A stretch of DNA of 64,000 bases from positions 1 through 64,000 of the forward strand of contig JAPYMA010000518.1 of assembly GCA_035041965.1 (NCBI GenBank). Reading direction: 5' to 3'. Both the position numbers and the translations under genes were made by a program. Under the pieces are notes generated by a model. It saw nothing but the letters and a program-made list of their open reading frames with translations. It did no database searches and was not told where the DNA came from. Shown one piece after another: positions 40,701 to 50,190 of the stretch. The first letter of the stretch is position 1. Every line of letters starts with the position of its first letter. This stretch comes from Anisakis pegreffii. Taxonomy: Eukaryota; Nematoda; Chromadorea; Rhabditida; Anisakidae.

Positions 40701-43700
40701 AAAAAGGAGAATTCCTCAGAAAATTGCAGCATCTCTAAAAACTAATCATTCGTACCACTGGAGGAATGCGATAAATGTGATTAACAGCCAACTGAAGCAT
40801 GATTTTCCCAAATTTTCGAAACCCTAAAAATCCACAGAACAATAAATCACTTAAGTGATTCATATTTGTTGTGATCCGGTCAATCAGCTAGTTCATTTGC
40901 CCGTTAAAAATTCCGTTCAAAATGGACGTATTCAGGTCATTTTTCTTGTCATAATATGAACCCATCTACAACTACACATCATAAACTCTGATGGAAGCGA
41001 ACCGTTCAATGCTCGCAATTTATATTTGTAGATAATATCAACGCATATGATCCGTTGCAAATCGTTGATGCTAACCAGAGAATCGCTATGTAAACTGTCT
41101 TTCCGTTTACCACTTCAGATGTGTTCAAGTGGAAAACGCCTTAAGAAGATACGACTGACAAGCAGGTATAACATATTGACATGGCACCATATACCAACAA
41201 CAACAACAACAGCAATACATACGCGATCAACTCTTATAGTACTTTTAATAATACCAATGAACTAATAATAATAATGGTGATACTATGCAAGAAAAGATGA
41301 GTGGATGATCAGAAGAGATAAAGGATCTATGTTTACAGCTAACATTATACCATTCATTCATATGCATCAGCTGAGTACGAAACATTATTGATGAAACATC
41401 GCAAAACTAATTGTATGATATGAAATGCTTATTCATTTAAACAGAACCTGAACCGTCAAGAAGTAAGCTAAATTTGCGATTGATTTAGCTTAACGCTGAT
41501 GTTTTGATCAATTCTAGTGTGTGTATATTCATTCGGATTGAATAAGTAACATTTTAAAATAACTTCTCGGAACGTAACAATTCAGTTTGACTGTTGTCGT
41601 TCAGGAAACAACCAATATCGGATTACTTCTTGAAATAGGGATCCCTCGTTTTTTTCAACAATTTTAATTGTACCGTCAACTTTAAAATTGCAATTTTGGT
41701 TCAACAATGTTTTTGAAAGATATCAGATTTGTATTTTTGGTTGCTGAAATAATATCGAGAGATATTGAAATGTCGACGAGGAACTAAAGTATTCTCACCG
41801 AACACAAAAAATGTCATTAGCTGTCCTAATTTTTCCGAATAAAATTCATCTTGACTGTGTTGTGACATTGATAAAATCTTGACCGATATTTTTGAAAGAA
41901 AATGCGACAGTGGTTTAAATGAGGCGAAAACAATAGAACAAAGGAACTACGAATTAAAAAGATCGAAGAAAATTAATGATGCATCTTCAAAATAAATGGC
42001 CGATGAATTAATGGAGACACAGATTTGATGTATTATATCAGACAGAACAAAACCGCATTATGATCCATAAATCCGCATCGTTTCTCAAAATTATTCCCAA
42101 TTTTTCCGAATGCAGTTCCGTTTGTAGCAATAACCAGTGATAAGGCATCACTAAAAACCAACATTCCACAATTTTAATGCTTATTTTATGTCAGCGCACC
42201 GCTTGACAACGATCCCCTGGCTCATCATTGTAATTGATACGTTTTCAAGTGTTAATGATAATATGCACGTGTTACCGTGACAGTTAGCATTGTAAATGTA
42301 AGTGAGATTTATTGTATTCGAAAATATTCAAACAATTTCTCGGTGCATTTCTTTCGTCTTCCATTCATAACAGTGTGTCTTCGAACATGTTTTTCTTTTT
42401 TTTTTCTTCAGTTAATTTCACGATAAATTTCATGATAAATTTGATCGTTGATGATCATATGTACTCGACCTAACGTGAACATCATAACAATGCGAGGCAG
42501 TATGGATAATTAGCGATGGTATTGTCGGAATGATGAATCATTTTAATCTTTTCTAAAGGAGGTCATTCACAGAATGAAGAAATTGGCTTTTTTTGGTGTG
42601 ATTCAATTTAAACGAGAGACGACGTTGATGTGAATAATGATTTTGGTTAGTTGCTGATGATGACCAAAGCACCAAAAGGCAATGGAACTTTTTCGTTTTC
42701 AAAGTGTATTTCGAAAAATTATTGCGGTTTCATCTGATGACAAACCAGAAAAGGAGAGAAGAGAGGTTGTGTTCGACCTTTCATATTGTTAAAAGTATTC
42801 ATTAATTGTGCATGTCACCTTAACTACTACAATTAGACGCATCATCACGTCAATTACTTTCGTTAACCTTTCGTCGCATTCAAAACTTCCTTAACACAAC
42901 ACCTTCTTCGTTAACATTCTTTTATCAAGAAATAATCGCGCACTCATTGCATTAACACCAAATGTGTTAATTTTCTGAATAGAGGTTGATACTGGTGAAA
43001 ACTAGTGCAATCATGAACATATCCTGGTGGATACTCGACAATAGTCACCAAGAAAATGATGCATTAATGGTGCACCGATGTGAAGATGCGCTGCGTAAAT
43101 CCAAAACTTTATTGCAGACTCTTGAAGCCTTTATGCTGAAAGGATGGATGGTCAAATGTTCAAACATTCAGATACTATCGTTAAGCACATGTCACTGAAG
43201 AATTTTACTTCACTTGCCAAGCATACAAGAACGCGATATCAGAAAAAACAAGTGCTGTGAAAGAATTGCTACAATCCTTGACAGAACCATTTATCAAAGT
43301 CCTTCTGAACTGCATTTCAATAGATTCCTCATCATCATATAATCAAATTTGAATAACCTCTAAATAAGGTCGCCGTCACATTTCACTTTTGAAATAAGGA
43401 ACAACACCAATACTTTACTTGCTCCCACATTCTGTTCTGCCAAATTTCTTTCCCCTATGCTAATAATAATTGCACCTCCATCCGCTATGAGAGTTTGAGC
43501 AGTTTTTTCTGCAATTTATGGAAAGTCTTGACTAAAACATTATTCTTTGCATCAATTCGAACACACCATTGTTACGCGCCATTTCAAAAATTGAAATTCA
43601 AAGAAATATTTAAGAAATGTTAAGAATTTTCGCCTTCGATTGTGAACAGTTGTGAACAAGAGATTCGTTGATATGATTTGCTGGAATGATCCGCAACAGC

Positions 43701-46186
43701 ACGATATATAGTGCGAAGTAATGTAATGTTTGTAAAGGATGTAGAGGAAAGCGCAGATATTCGGTATTAACTGTGTGCAACATTCTTGGTGGTTATTGTT
43801 GTTGTTGTTGTATTCGTATTATTTCATTTCTATTATTAGAGAGGATGATCGATTATTCATTTATTATCGAAGGTAAGAATAAAGAAGGTATCGATGAATA
43901 TGCATGTGTGCATGCATGTGCATTGTATTCGCTTAGGTGAATCGAATGTATCTTTTCTATTGATTATGCATTCTTATGTACGAAGATGAATATTTGTTTG
44001 TGTGTTGAAGGATAAAAGTTATCGTATAGTGTGGGTGGTTATAAGATGCGATCTGGCGGTATTTATGGACGAAAGATATTTGAAAGAGATGTGGATTGGA
44101 TGCATGAGGATTTTTATGTGTTGAGATGAAGATGATCACCTTCAGTGATCATCATCATCAAATCATTCCGATCGTCACAAATAACAACAAACGCGAAATG
44201 ACTGTTTGGAATAATCAGTAGAAGTGAGTGGATTTTGCTGTCAATTAGAGTGACCAGAGTCGTTACTCAAAGAAAGTTGCAAACGAATTTAACACAATTA
44301 AAATGATAAATCACACAAAGAAATCTTTTCACGGAGAAGATAAGACGTGTGGAGAGGCGCAATCGAATCTAGATAAGGAAACGAGTATTTCGATTATTCA
44401 TCTTTTAATCTGACCACTACTAAACTTCCGAGCGAACCGAATCATTCAACAAAAAATTCTTTTCATCGCGGAAACTTGAGCATACGGAACAAATACTATC
44501 AGTTGCTCTTGTGAAAATGTTTCAACTTTCGTAAACGAAACACAGAATGCGCAAATGTTTGAAAGCATCGCCGATTGGCCGTTTTATCTTCCTTTCCATC
44601 ATCGTCATTTTATCACTCCTTCTCAACTTTTGATTCATTTTTGACTGTTCACTTTCTTACCCATCACTCCTTTCTAAGTTTCATTCTTCAAATCGGAAGA
44701 TTTGCAATTTTGCAGTTGCTCAAGAAATCCATATATTTCATGTCGTTTCGGTGATTTTGAAGTAGAATTTCTTACGTGATTTAATGAGATAACTCAGTTG
44801 ATTGTTGAAATACAGATAAAAGTTACAAGTGTCAGTCAAATCACAATTCTCATACGTTGAGCATATTCGAATTTCGTCGCTCTCCGAAATGGCTATTAGA
44901 AAGTTGGCGATCGATAATTGCGCAGTCATTAGTGCCGAACAATTTTCTCCGTTTTCACCAATGCGTAGAAATTTTCGCTTCCCACCCACAAAATCATATA
45001 AGACACGAACGATAATTTTACGCAAAATTTCCGAAAAAATTGCTAATATTTAAATGTGTGGTGCTAAATGGAATCATTTCATGAAAAGCAATTCTGGAAT
45101 GAACGAAAGAGGCACTCTGAATGAATGTTTCATAATTGCAGTCAGTCACACGCAAACCAGTTGAGCAATGATCAGTTGACATCGCATTCACATATTCAAT
45201 CGGATATACGACGAGTCAATTCAGTGCAAAACTACTGATGCATACAATTCCAAAACATGCCATTTGACACGGAGCCTTCCACCGAGCGAATGAATCCCCG
45301 TTCACCTTTAGCAATAGTACCAAACAAGCACATTTTTGCATACTGATCCGATTGCAATGAGTATTGACGAGTGATTGACATTCGATAAAAACTCAATGCA
45401 TTCGTTCACGTATTGCCTTAAGGATGTCAAGTTTGAAATGATTTAAATGGACGGAAAACTAAATCCGCAGTATTCCAACTCAAAACTGACTCGAATAAAC
45501 GATGATTTGCATTGTTTGTGTATTAAATAATTAACATTTTCAAGTGTCTTCGAACAGAACGACACTCAAATCTCTCCTACTGCTGAAGTCTGGATATAAA
45601 ACAGAGATGGATCGCAATTGGCTCGAATTTTCGAAGATTCGATTTGTGCCGATCGGATGAATGTGCCGGATTCGGGTGAGAGCGAGACATTTTCTAGATC
45701 ATTTTTTTTGATGGGGTCAAATAGAATCGGTGATCATTTTTCAGAAACCAACTCAATTTTAGTAGATATCGCTGAAATTCTTGTTAGGGAGATTCTGTGT
45801 ATATGGCAAATTTAGTCGACGAATGAACAGGAAATGGCTCATTCTATTCTCATGTAATCTCATCGGGCAAACGTCGCTCCTAATGTACTGCTATATCAAT
45901 CAGGCCTGGCAGAAGAGAAAACGATAAATCGCTAGGCAAGCCAGAAACTATTCGTACGATCACATGAAGAGAGGAGAAATGAACATGAGACGTACGTACC
46001 TTCATCAGACGCATCGATACAGTCATGCACACCGTCTTGAACTTTCAGCAGTGGAATACAAGCACCATCAATTGAGCAACGAAATTCACTTTTTGTACAG
46101 TTATTTGCAGTAGTAAATAATATCAACAAATGGCTGATAGCCAACCCGATTAGAACATTTCGATGTGATAATAATCTTCGCCGCAT
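7571..46186 (-). CDS. mua-3: MUA-3-type transmembrane hemidesmosome receptor (LDLa / EGF / vWA / SEA)
   Basis: Product: a giant single-pass membrane protein. In C. elegans, MUA-3 sits in epidermal hemidesmosomes (fibrous organelles) and anchors the cuticle side against muscle force. My 53-exon model ending at 8128 gives 3,608 residues; using terminal exon 7571-7744 instead gives 3,648. Order: signal peptide (about 11-26), five LDLa repeats (about 30-200), EGF-like modules, vWA (about 1196-1380), more EGF modules, two SEA domains (about 2830-3165), five EGF-like modules, transmembrane helix (about 3400-3421) and a tail of about 190-230 residues. I count about 53 EGF-like modules. The published C. 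elegans protein has 5 LDLa, about 52 EGF, 1 vWA and 2 SEA (from memory), so orthology is strong. All junction phases match. Most EGF exons are phase 1-1. The exons are itemised in the domain entries. The related paralogue mup-4 is the main alternative, but the five LDLa repeats and the vWA domain favour mua-3. Confidence 0.92.
8128..9911 (-). other. mua-3: mua-3 exons 50-53: juxtamembrane EGFs, transmembrane helix, cytoplasmic tail
   Basis: Exons are 9723-9911, 9050-9612, 8633-8817 and 8128-8522 (TAG stop at 8130-8128). Five EGF-like modules end in CVCSDGWSGEFC. The membrane helix (ASLILLIILAILFLLLTL, then CCLLYFC) is completed across the exon 51/52 junction. The GTTCGT donor at 9049 gives the right phase. 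The tail has a Cys cluster next to the membrane, then KGRG and a polar Ser/Thr/Glu-rich stretch with EEVERRVITDV. The tail should contact intermediate-filament or plakin components. An internal CAG|GTTCTT donor at 8181 would allow joining to the exon at 7571-7744 instead of reading to the stop. Confidence 0.85.
10030..11605 (-). other. mua-3: mua-3 exons 46-49: two SEA domains with EGF-like spacers
   Basis: Exons are 11185-11605, 10749-10986, 10373-10627 and 10030-10248. Exon 46 begins with a Gln/Glu-rich stretch, then a Cys-rich module, then SEA 1 (LTLRILTRDDEPLIY ... SSWPDGLLFNFTV). A Cys-rich spacer (VCIAGSVCGCPRGEK) precedes SEA 2 (WNVLLWVIRRG ... ASWNTGILFNCTVYF). The two SEA domains are clearly paralogous. 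The position where cleaving SEA domains have G-S reads G-L and G-I. SEA domains often bind carbohydrate or self-cleave near the membrane. Confidence 0.85.
11915..20317 (-). other. mua-3: mua-3 exons 25-45: second EGF-like array
   Basis: Exons are 20119-20317, 19810-19931, 19541-19733, 18896-19169, 18545-18717, 18071-18226, 17614-17772, 17097-17249, 16815-16964, 16171-16541, 15789-16017, 15440-15617, 15148-15273, 14864-15003, 14583-14731, 14286-14439, 13975-14112, 13586-13756, 12975-13291, 12470-12761 and 11915-12202. They code about 27 EGF-like modules. The first four, just after vWA, are of a distinct kind ending RTGxC. The rest follow NEC...C...GYxCxC...SPxxxxPGRxC. Late exons carry two modules each, as if single-module exons fused by intron loss. 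Pro-rich linkers (TPPPDEC, PPAPPKPP) interrupt the array twice. All phases agree. Confidence 0.88.
20525..22008 (-). other. mua-3: mua-3 exons 22-24: EGF-like module, von Willebrand factor A domain, start of the next EGF
   Basis: Exons are 21770-22008, 21279-21457 and 20525-20924. After one EGF-like module, LMFLIDGSGSIGS supplies the DxSxS part of the MIDAS metal site (about residue 1204). RTGAAI across the 21279/20924 junction gives the MIDAS Thr, and IVITDGRSQD the MIDAS Asp. The core also shows GLIQYSD and FAIGVTD, usual in vWA folds. The domain ends near IQKAACP, and exon 24 then enters the next Cys-rich module. vWA domains mediate matrix binding; a cuticular ligand is inferred. Confidence 0.9.
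22235..25855 (-). other. mua-3: mua-3 exons 13-21: EGF-like array before the vWA domain
   Basis: Exons are 25706-25855, 25293-25431, 24571-24722, 24173-24384, 23695-23867, 23353-23493, 22927-23183, 22591-22737 and 22235-22384. They code about ten EGF-like modules. Several modules are split by an intron in the middle (24173/23867, 23695/23493 and 23353/23183), unlike the one-exon-one-module pattern elsewhere. The donor after 23353 (GTTCGA) is weak, but the phase and the protein sequence (EGYICTCRKGF) across it fit well. Module ends follow PGRxC. Confidence 0.87.
25856..28527 (-). other. mua-3 intron 12, about 2.7 kb; nothing recognised
   Basis: The interval between exons 28528-28680 and 25706-25855 is AT-rich. 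No EGF-like exon, element or gene was recognised in it on either strand. Confidence 0.55.
28743..28806 (-). CDS. mua-3: Alternative mua-3 first exon with its own signal peptide (internal promoter)
   Basis: An ATG at 28806-28804 opens MRVFPIIIHICGLISSSSA, which has the length and hydrophobicity of a signal peptide. After IFG it ends at a strong donor, G|GTAAGTG, in phase 1. The next exon (28680-28528) begins with two bases that complete a Gly codon and continue into SDPCQDPSLHDC. Exon 11 of the long form also ends with a phase 1 G, so both can feed exon 12. The predicted short product is about 3,050 residues with no LDLa repeats and fewer EGF modules. A GC-rich patch (GGCGGGGCGGGC, near 28859) lies just upstream. 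A separate downstream gene is the alternative reading, but the published one-gene architecture argues for alternative promoters. Confidence 0.65.
28858..28870 (-). promoter_or_regulatory. GC-box-like patch upstream of the internal mua-3 start
   Basis: The minus strand reads GCCCGCCCCGCCT, unusual in this AT-rich region. It is preceded by a TG/GAGTG-rich stretch and followed by TTTAATTTGC. It lies 50-65 bases upstream of the alternative ATG. A promoter role is inferred from position only. Confidence 0.3.
31495..32355 (-). mobile_element. Non-autonomous hAT-like element, copy 3, in mua-3 intron 9
   Basis: This copy is inverted relative to those at 1658 and 4876. It runs from CAGTGGTTCTCAC to GAACCACTG, with inverted termini of the hAT type. 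Flanks ATTTAGAC (31487-31494) and ACTTAGAT (32356-32363) agree at 6 of 8 positions and fit an aged hAT 8-bp target duplication (T at 2, A at 7, in the left copy). It lies wholly within the intron between exons 33254-33406 and 31011-31160 and has no transposase frame. Confidence 0.85.
34840..36096 (-). other. mua-3: mua-3 exons 2-5: LDLa repeats 2-5
   Basis: Exons are 35992-36096, 35642-35743, 35387-35488 and 34840-35117. Each holds one LDLa module with six cysteines and the terminal acidic motif: CASGFDE, CKDKSDE, CKDGSDE and CEDGSDE. Exons 2-4 are symmetric phase 1-1 units of 102-105 bases, so each repeat is a self-contained exon. Exon 5 continues past the repeat into a Cys-containing linker and ends in phase 0. 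LDLa modules bind calcium and, in other receptors, ligands; the ligand here is unknown. Confidence 0.9.
36097..45999 (-). other. mua-3 intron 1, about 9.9 kb; no other gene recognised
   Basis: The intron is AT-rich throughout. Open frames on either strand (for example 39457-39828 and 44738-45025) are low-complexity and match no domain I recognise. A (GTT)n run lies near 43798. A possible alternative signal-peptide exon lies at 36389-36527 and is listed separately. Long first introns often hold enhancers, but none is identifiable by eye. Confidence 0.6.
36389..36527 (-). CDS. Possible alternative first exon with signal-peptide-like sequence (speculative)
   Basis: An ATG at 36527 opens a frame with a strongly hydrophobic core (IISVVIAIILIA) followed by TTATQAADYKK, like a signal peptide with an A-x-A type cleavage site. 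A GTGCGA donor at 36388 would end it in phase 1 and allow joining to the LDLa exon at 36096. The donor is weak, and the frame could be chance in AT-rich DNA. Confidence 0.25.
46000..46186 (-). other. mua-3: mua-3 exon 1: signal peptide and LDLa repeat 1
   Basis: ATG is at 46186-46184. MRRRLL is followed by a hydrophobic core (VLIGLAISHLLILF) and then the first LDLa repeat with FRCSIDGACIP and HDCIDASDE, the acidic calcium-binding end. The donor is G|GTACGTAC in phase 1. The next exon found is almost 10 kb away at 36096. Confidence 0.88.
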
Positions 46187-49100
46187 TTCATCAGATTAGA
46201 ATAGATAAGTAACAAATAACAAATTTTTCATGAGACGAAGACAAACTTTGAAGAAGGCACACGAATGCAATGATGAATATGATTACGATGCTGATGATGG
46301 CACTGTATATTCCTTTTGAATATCTTCTTGTTGTGTGTGTGTGCCCCAAGGACAGAAGGGACGCGTTGTGTGAAACAGTCAGCACACAACCAACACCTTT
46401 GTTGGTGACACACGGTCACGCCCATTATATAGGGAACAGGGAGGGGGGGATTGGATGGATATGAAGGTTTGTGAAGTGAAGGTGGGTGGGCATTTAATGA
46501 TGATGTTTTGCAGCGAACGCAAGAAAAAATACCGATCAAGAAAAGACTTCATCAGATGAGATTTATAGAATTGTGGTTTATAGAGGAATAAAAATTTTGA
46601 CGAAGGTAACAGCAAATACAGAAATGATAATAAATTATATTGATTATTGTTGTTATTATTGCTATTGTCGTCGTCGTTATTTTGATGGTAAAATAAAACA
46701 GTGTCTTACTTATTGTATTCACATGAAGATGCCTAGACATGGGATGATGATAATTATTGTCATTGTTATTCTCAGATAATAGAAAAGCAATTATAATTAT
46801 TTGTGCCCTCTCTCACCTTTCGGTCACTTACTTTTTTTTGTCTTCGTCTTCTTCTCATTTAGTCAAAAGTCTTCCATTCATAGTCATTCGTGCGGAGGAT
46901 GCATTAAACTGTAATTATTATTGTTTCCACCTACATTATCCCTTACTTGGTCAACAATGCATTCATTGCACTTTTGCGTGAAGGAAAAAAACGCCAAAAC
47001 AAATGTAATGCAATCGTTCGTGCAATTTTTGCTTTCCTATTGCAGTTGAGAACGTAGACTCACTTCTTATTTGTAAACTCAAATCTTATTTGTGAATTTG
47101 TTAATGATCATAATGAGTGATTTTATTACGAAATAATTCATGACATCATGACCTGATAGTAATTTGTAATGACAAGTGCCGAGATATGTATGGATGTGCT
47201 GTGCAAAATTAGTCACAGTGGCGGTTTTTTGTGTGAGAATGTTTCATCGAATATCTTCAACGATAACCAGAGCTGTGAAACGATAGATTGTAAAAGATAT
47301 CTTTTAAAATCGCTCGTAACATCGAACATAATAATATCTCTTAAGTGAAAAAGATGTCAAGACGTTTGAAAGTTTCGACGTTTTCAGATGAAATTAACCA
47401 ACTTTTAGCCGTTCAACTTGTGAGCCGTTGTAGAATTTGATGAGTTTTGAACAATTTAAAAGCACAACGGTTGTTTTGGTACTACTTTAATGTCGTATCG
47501 TGCCCGATTGATTTTTTCGTCACTAACCATATAATGCCACTCAATCAACAATTGCATTAAAGTAAGTTTATTCCGCTGAAATAAAAACTTTTAAAATGCG
47601 CACTGCACTATGATGCGCTATGCTGAAAAATGTACGCAAAATTGATTGGATTTTAACGGGATTCATGCGAATATTACGATGATAATTGATGAAATTTGAA
47701 CGATGACATCGATTTATCATAAGTTAATCGGTTTTTCTTGATGCTGATGCAAGTGTGAAAATGGGCTTTGTTGCTTTTTGAGCGACCTTCAGATAATGTT
47801 TGCAGAGTTCAACAAACAAAATACGTTCGCCGTTCACGAGTTTCTCAACGAGTTGATGAAGAATGGAAGCCATCGAAACACACACACATGATCATCGCAC
47901 TTCTTTTCTCATTTTTTCAATAGAATTTCTCACCGTTTTTCTTAAACCAATGAATTCCTTACTATTAGCAAAAAATTGCATTTTTAACTGCTGAACTTGT
48001 GAAGTTCGATTATGTATCATACTGAAATTTACAGCATTCATATGCCAATTATATTTCGTTCGATATGTGATTGAACCTCGTAAGGACAATGATATGTGCT
48101 GTCGAGAGTGACCTTTACCAATAAATCTTCTCACAATCAGGAAGAACCGTGCGAAATGTTCCTTTTTTGGGTGTGATAAAATTAAAATGAGATTTATTTT
48201 TTTGTTGTTCTTGAAAATCACTGTTGTATGTATGTCATTGTGAATTATTTGCCACTATTCGTTCAAAAATCCACTAAAAAGAAAAAAGAATAAAAGAGAT
48301 CCTTCAACTTTTGTTGTTGTCTGTCTCACAATCAGAATCAAGTCGAGATGAATATAATCGAATCAAATTAGATTTATGGTTTTGTACTTATCATTCATTA
48401 TTTCTACTTCGATTTCAATAATACTCTTTTTTGTTCAGGATGCAGTTCCGTTCAATTGCCTCCAAAAAAGTTCCACATGAAGAATATCTTAAAATTAATT
48501 CATTGTTGGATTAAAATTGAATTTATTCGTTTTTTTTTCATTCGACGCCAACAAAATCGCACAATTGATTTTCAATCAAGGCGAAAAAAACAGTTTAGGA
48601 ATTCATCATTGTATTATTAACGTTGTTTGCGTTCACTTACTCGGATGCCACACTGATACCACAAACACATTGGTTTCGGTATTGTATTTACGATTGAATT
48701 TCTTCGATAGGTTATTGCCCTCTTCGAATATCATAGCCCTTTGAAATTCCTTCTTTTTTCCCCCAACCTTTCACCTTCATTTGACGTACTTTCTGAGACG
48801 TTATTGTTGTGAAAGAATAAACACAGGCGACAGTTGAGTAAAGCAGACAGGTCAACTATGCGCTAGAATAGCAATTCTCTCGTTTTTTATCTATCTTCTC
48901 TTATTTATTTCCTCGGGATTCGTAATTGTTGACTGGTGAATGCGATACAGATAGTGCAGGTAACCGCTCCAGAAAGATGCAAGTAAGTGGATTTATTACG
49001 TGGATTCAAACTGGGATTCCACTTCGCTCTTAACGAATACTAGCTGATCACTGTGAGTGGTTTCTTTGCAAACCAGCGATGATTTTGACGAAAATGAACA

Positions 49101-50190
49101 CAATGCGATTAAGTGTCGACTATAAGATTGCTCGAAACACTTCAAGTGATTTGAACATCTTCAGATATCACAACCACTAGTCACTGATATTGATGTGTTT
49201 GAAAAACTGACAATTCACTGAGATGAAACATATTATTCCAAAACCTTTAAGAAAACGTACTGGATGGAATGCATTCAATGCGACGATTTCTCAAATTTGT
49301 TATTATTCAACGCAAATAAAACGGAACCTGGTCGACACCGATGAACAATTGTGCCGAATTGAAATAAAATATTTCAAATAAACATAAAATATTTCAAATA
49401 AACAATAATAAACGACGATCCAACAAACGCCGCAAATATCTGTATAACATAACAATTGAACTGAATAATATTTGGCGGGGATAATCACCCCTCTCCCCGC
49501 TCTTCTTCCTTATTGTTAGGATAAAATAGCTTGAAGATCAAGAAAATTTGAATAAAATGATGCGGCGACATTGTCATTCGCTCTATTTTACACCATTACG
49601 TGACACTTTCTAATAAACACTGCACAACAATAAACAATTCTATTCATCACAACAGCGATAACCACTGATAACTGACAGCACTGACTACTGAGGGATAATG
49701 AAAACTGAACAACGAGGCAAAGTTTTTCAACCACTCAATTTTTAACCGTTCAAAAGGCATTTCCTACTAATGAATGTTGAAGGCTAAACGGAAATTTCAA
49801 AGAATCTGAAAACTTACTATAATTTATTCATTCAATGAGATGAACTTTTTATCACTAAAGTCAGTGCTGAAAATTATTCAACAATATGTTGACTAAAAAA
49901 CGATAAAACTGAAATCATAAATCTATCTGAATATACAACTAAATGATCATAGCACCTGATAATTGCAAGAAACCTGTCAATAAAGCAGTAAACATACAAC
50001 AAAAATATACACATCGACATAAACGCAGAAACGAGAAGTTAAAGAAGGAACTGTACAAACAAATAAGATTAGAGTGACACAACGCTATCAGACATCATCA
50101 CTGCAAAGAACAAAAATGAGACTATTTTGTAACTGTCTCTTAAGTAATGTAGGTTAATACTATAAAACAATTCATTTCTCCATTCCATAT
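46187..50190. other. Intergenic region between mua-3 and pink-1; no gene recognised
   Basis: The region is AT-rich. It holds the mua-3 promoter side (to about 46.5 kb) and the pink-1 3' flank. A 19-base direct duplication (AAAATATTTCAAATAAAC) lies near 49367-49404. Open frames such as 47892-48221 and 48517-48744 are AT-biased, show no domain and have no splice support. Confidence 0.5.
46424..46431 (-). promoter_or_regulatory. Candidate TATA box upstream of mua-3 exon 1
   Basis: On the minus strand this reads TATATAAT followed by GGGCGTG, about 240 bases upstream of the exon 1 ATG at 46186. It lies in an otherwise GC-richer patch with CA/GT runs. A start site about 30 bases downstream would leave a 5' leader of about 200 bases. 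This is motif evidence only. Confidence 0.35.

Noticed and set aside
46270..46464. Plus-strand frame near the mua-3 5' end
   Set aside because: It overlaps the putative promoter and 5' leader of mua-3, and is explained by GC-richer regulatory DNA.
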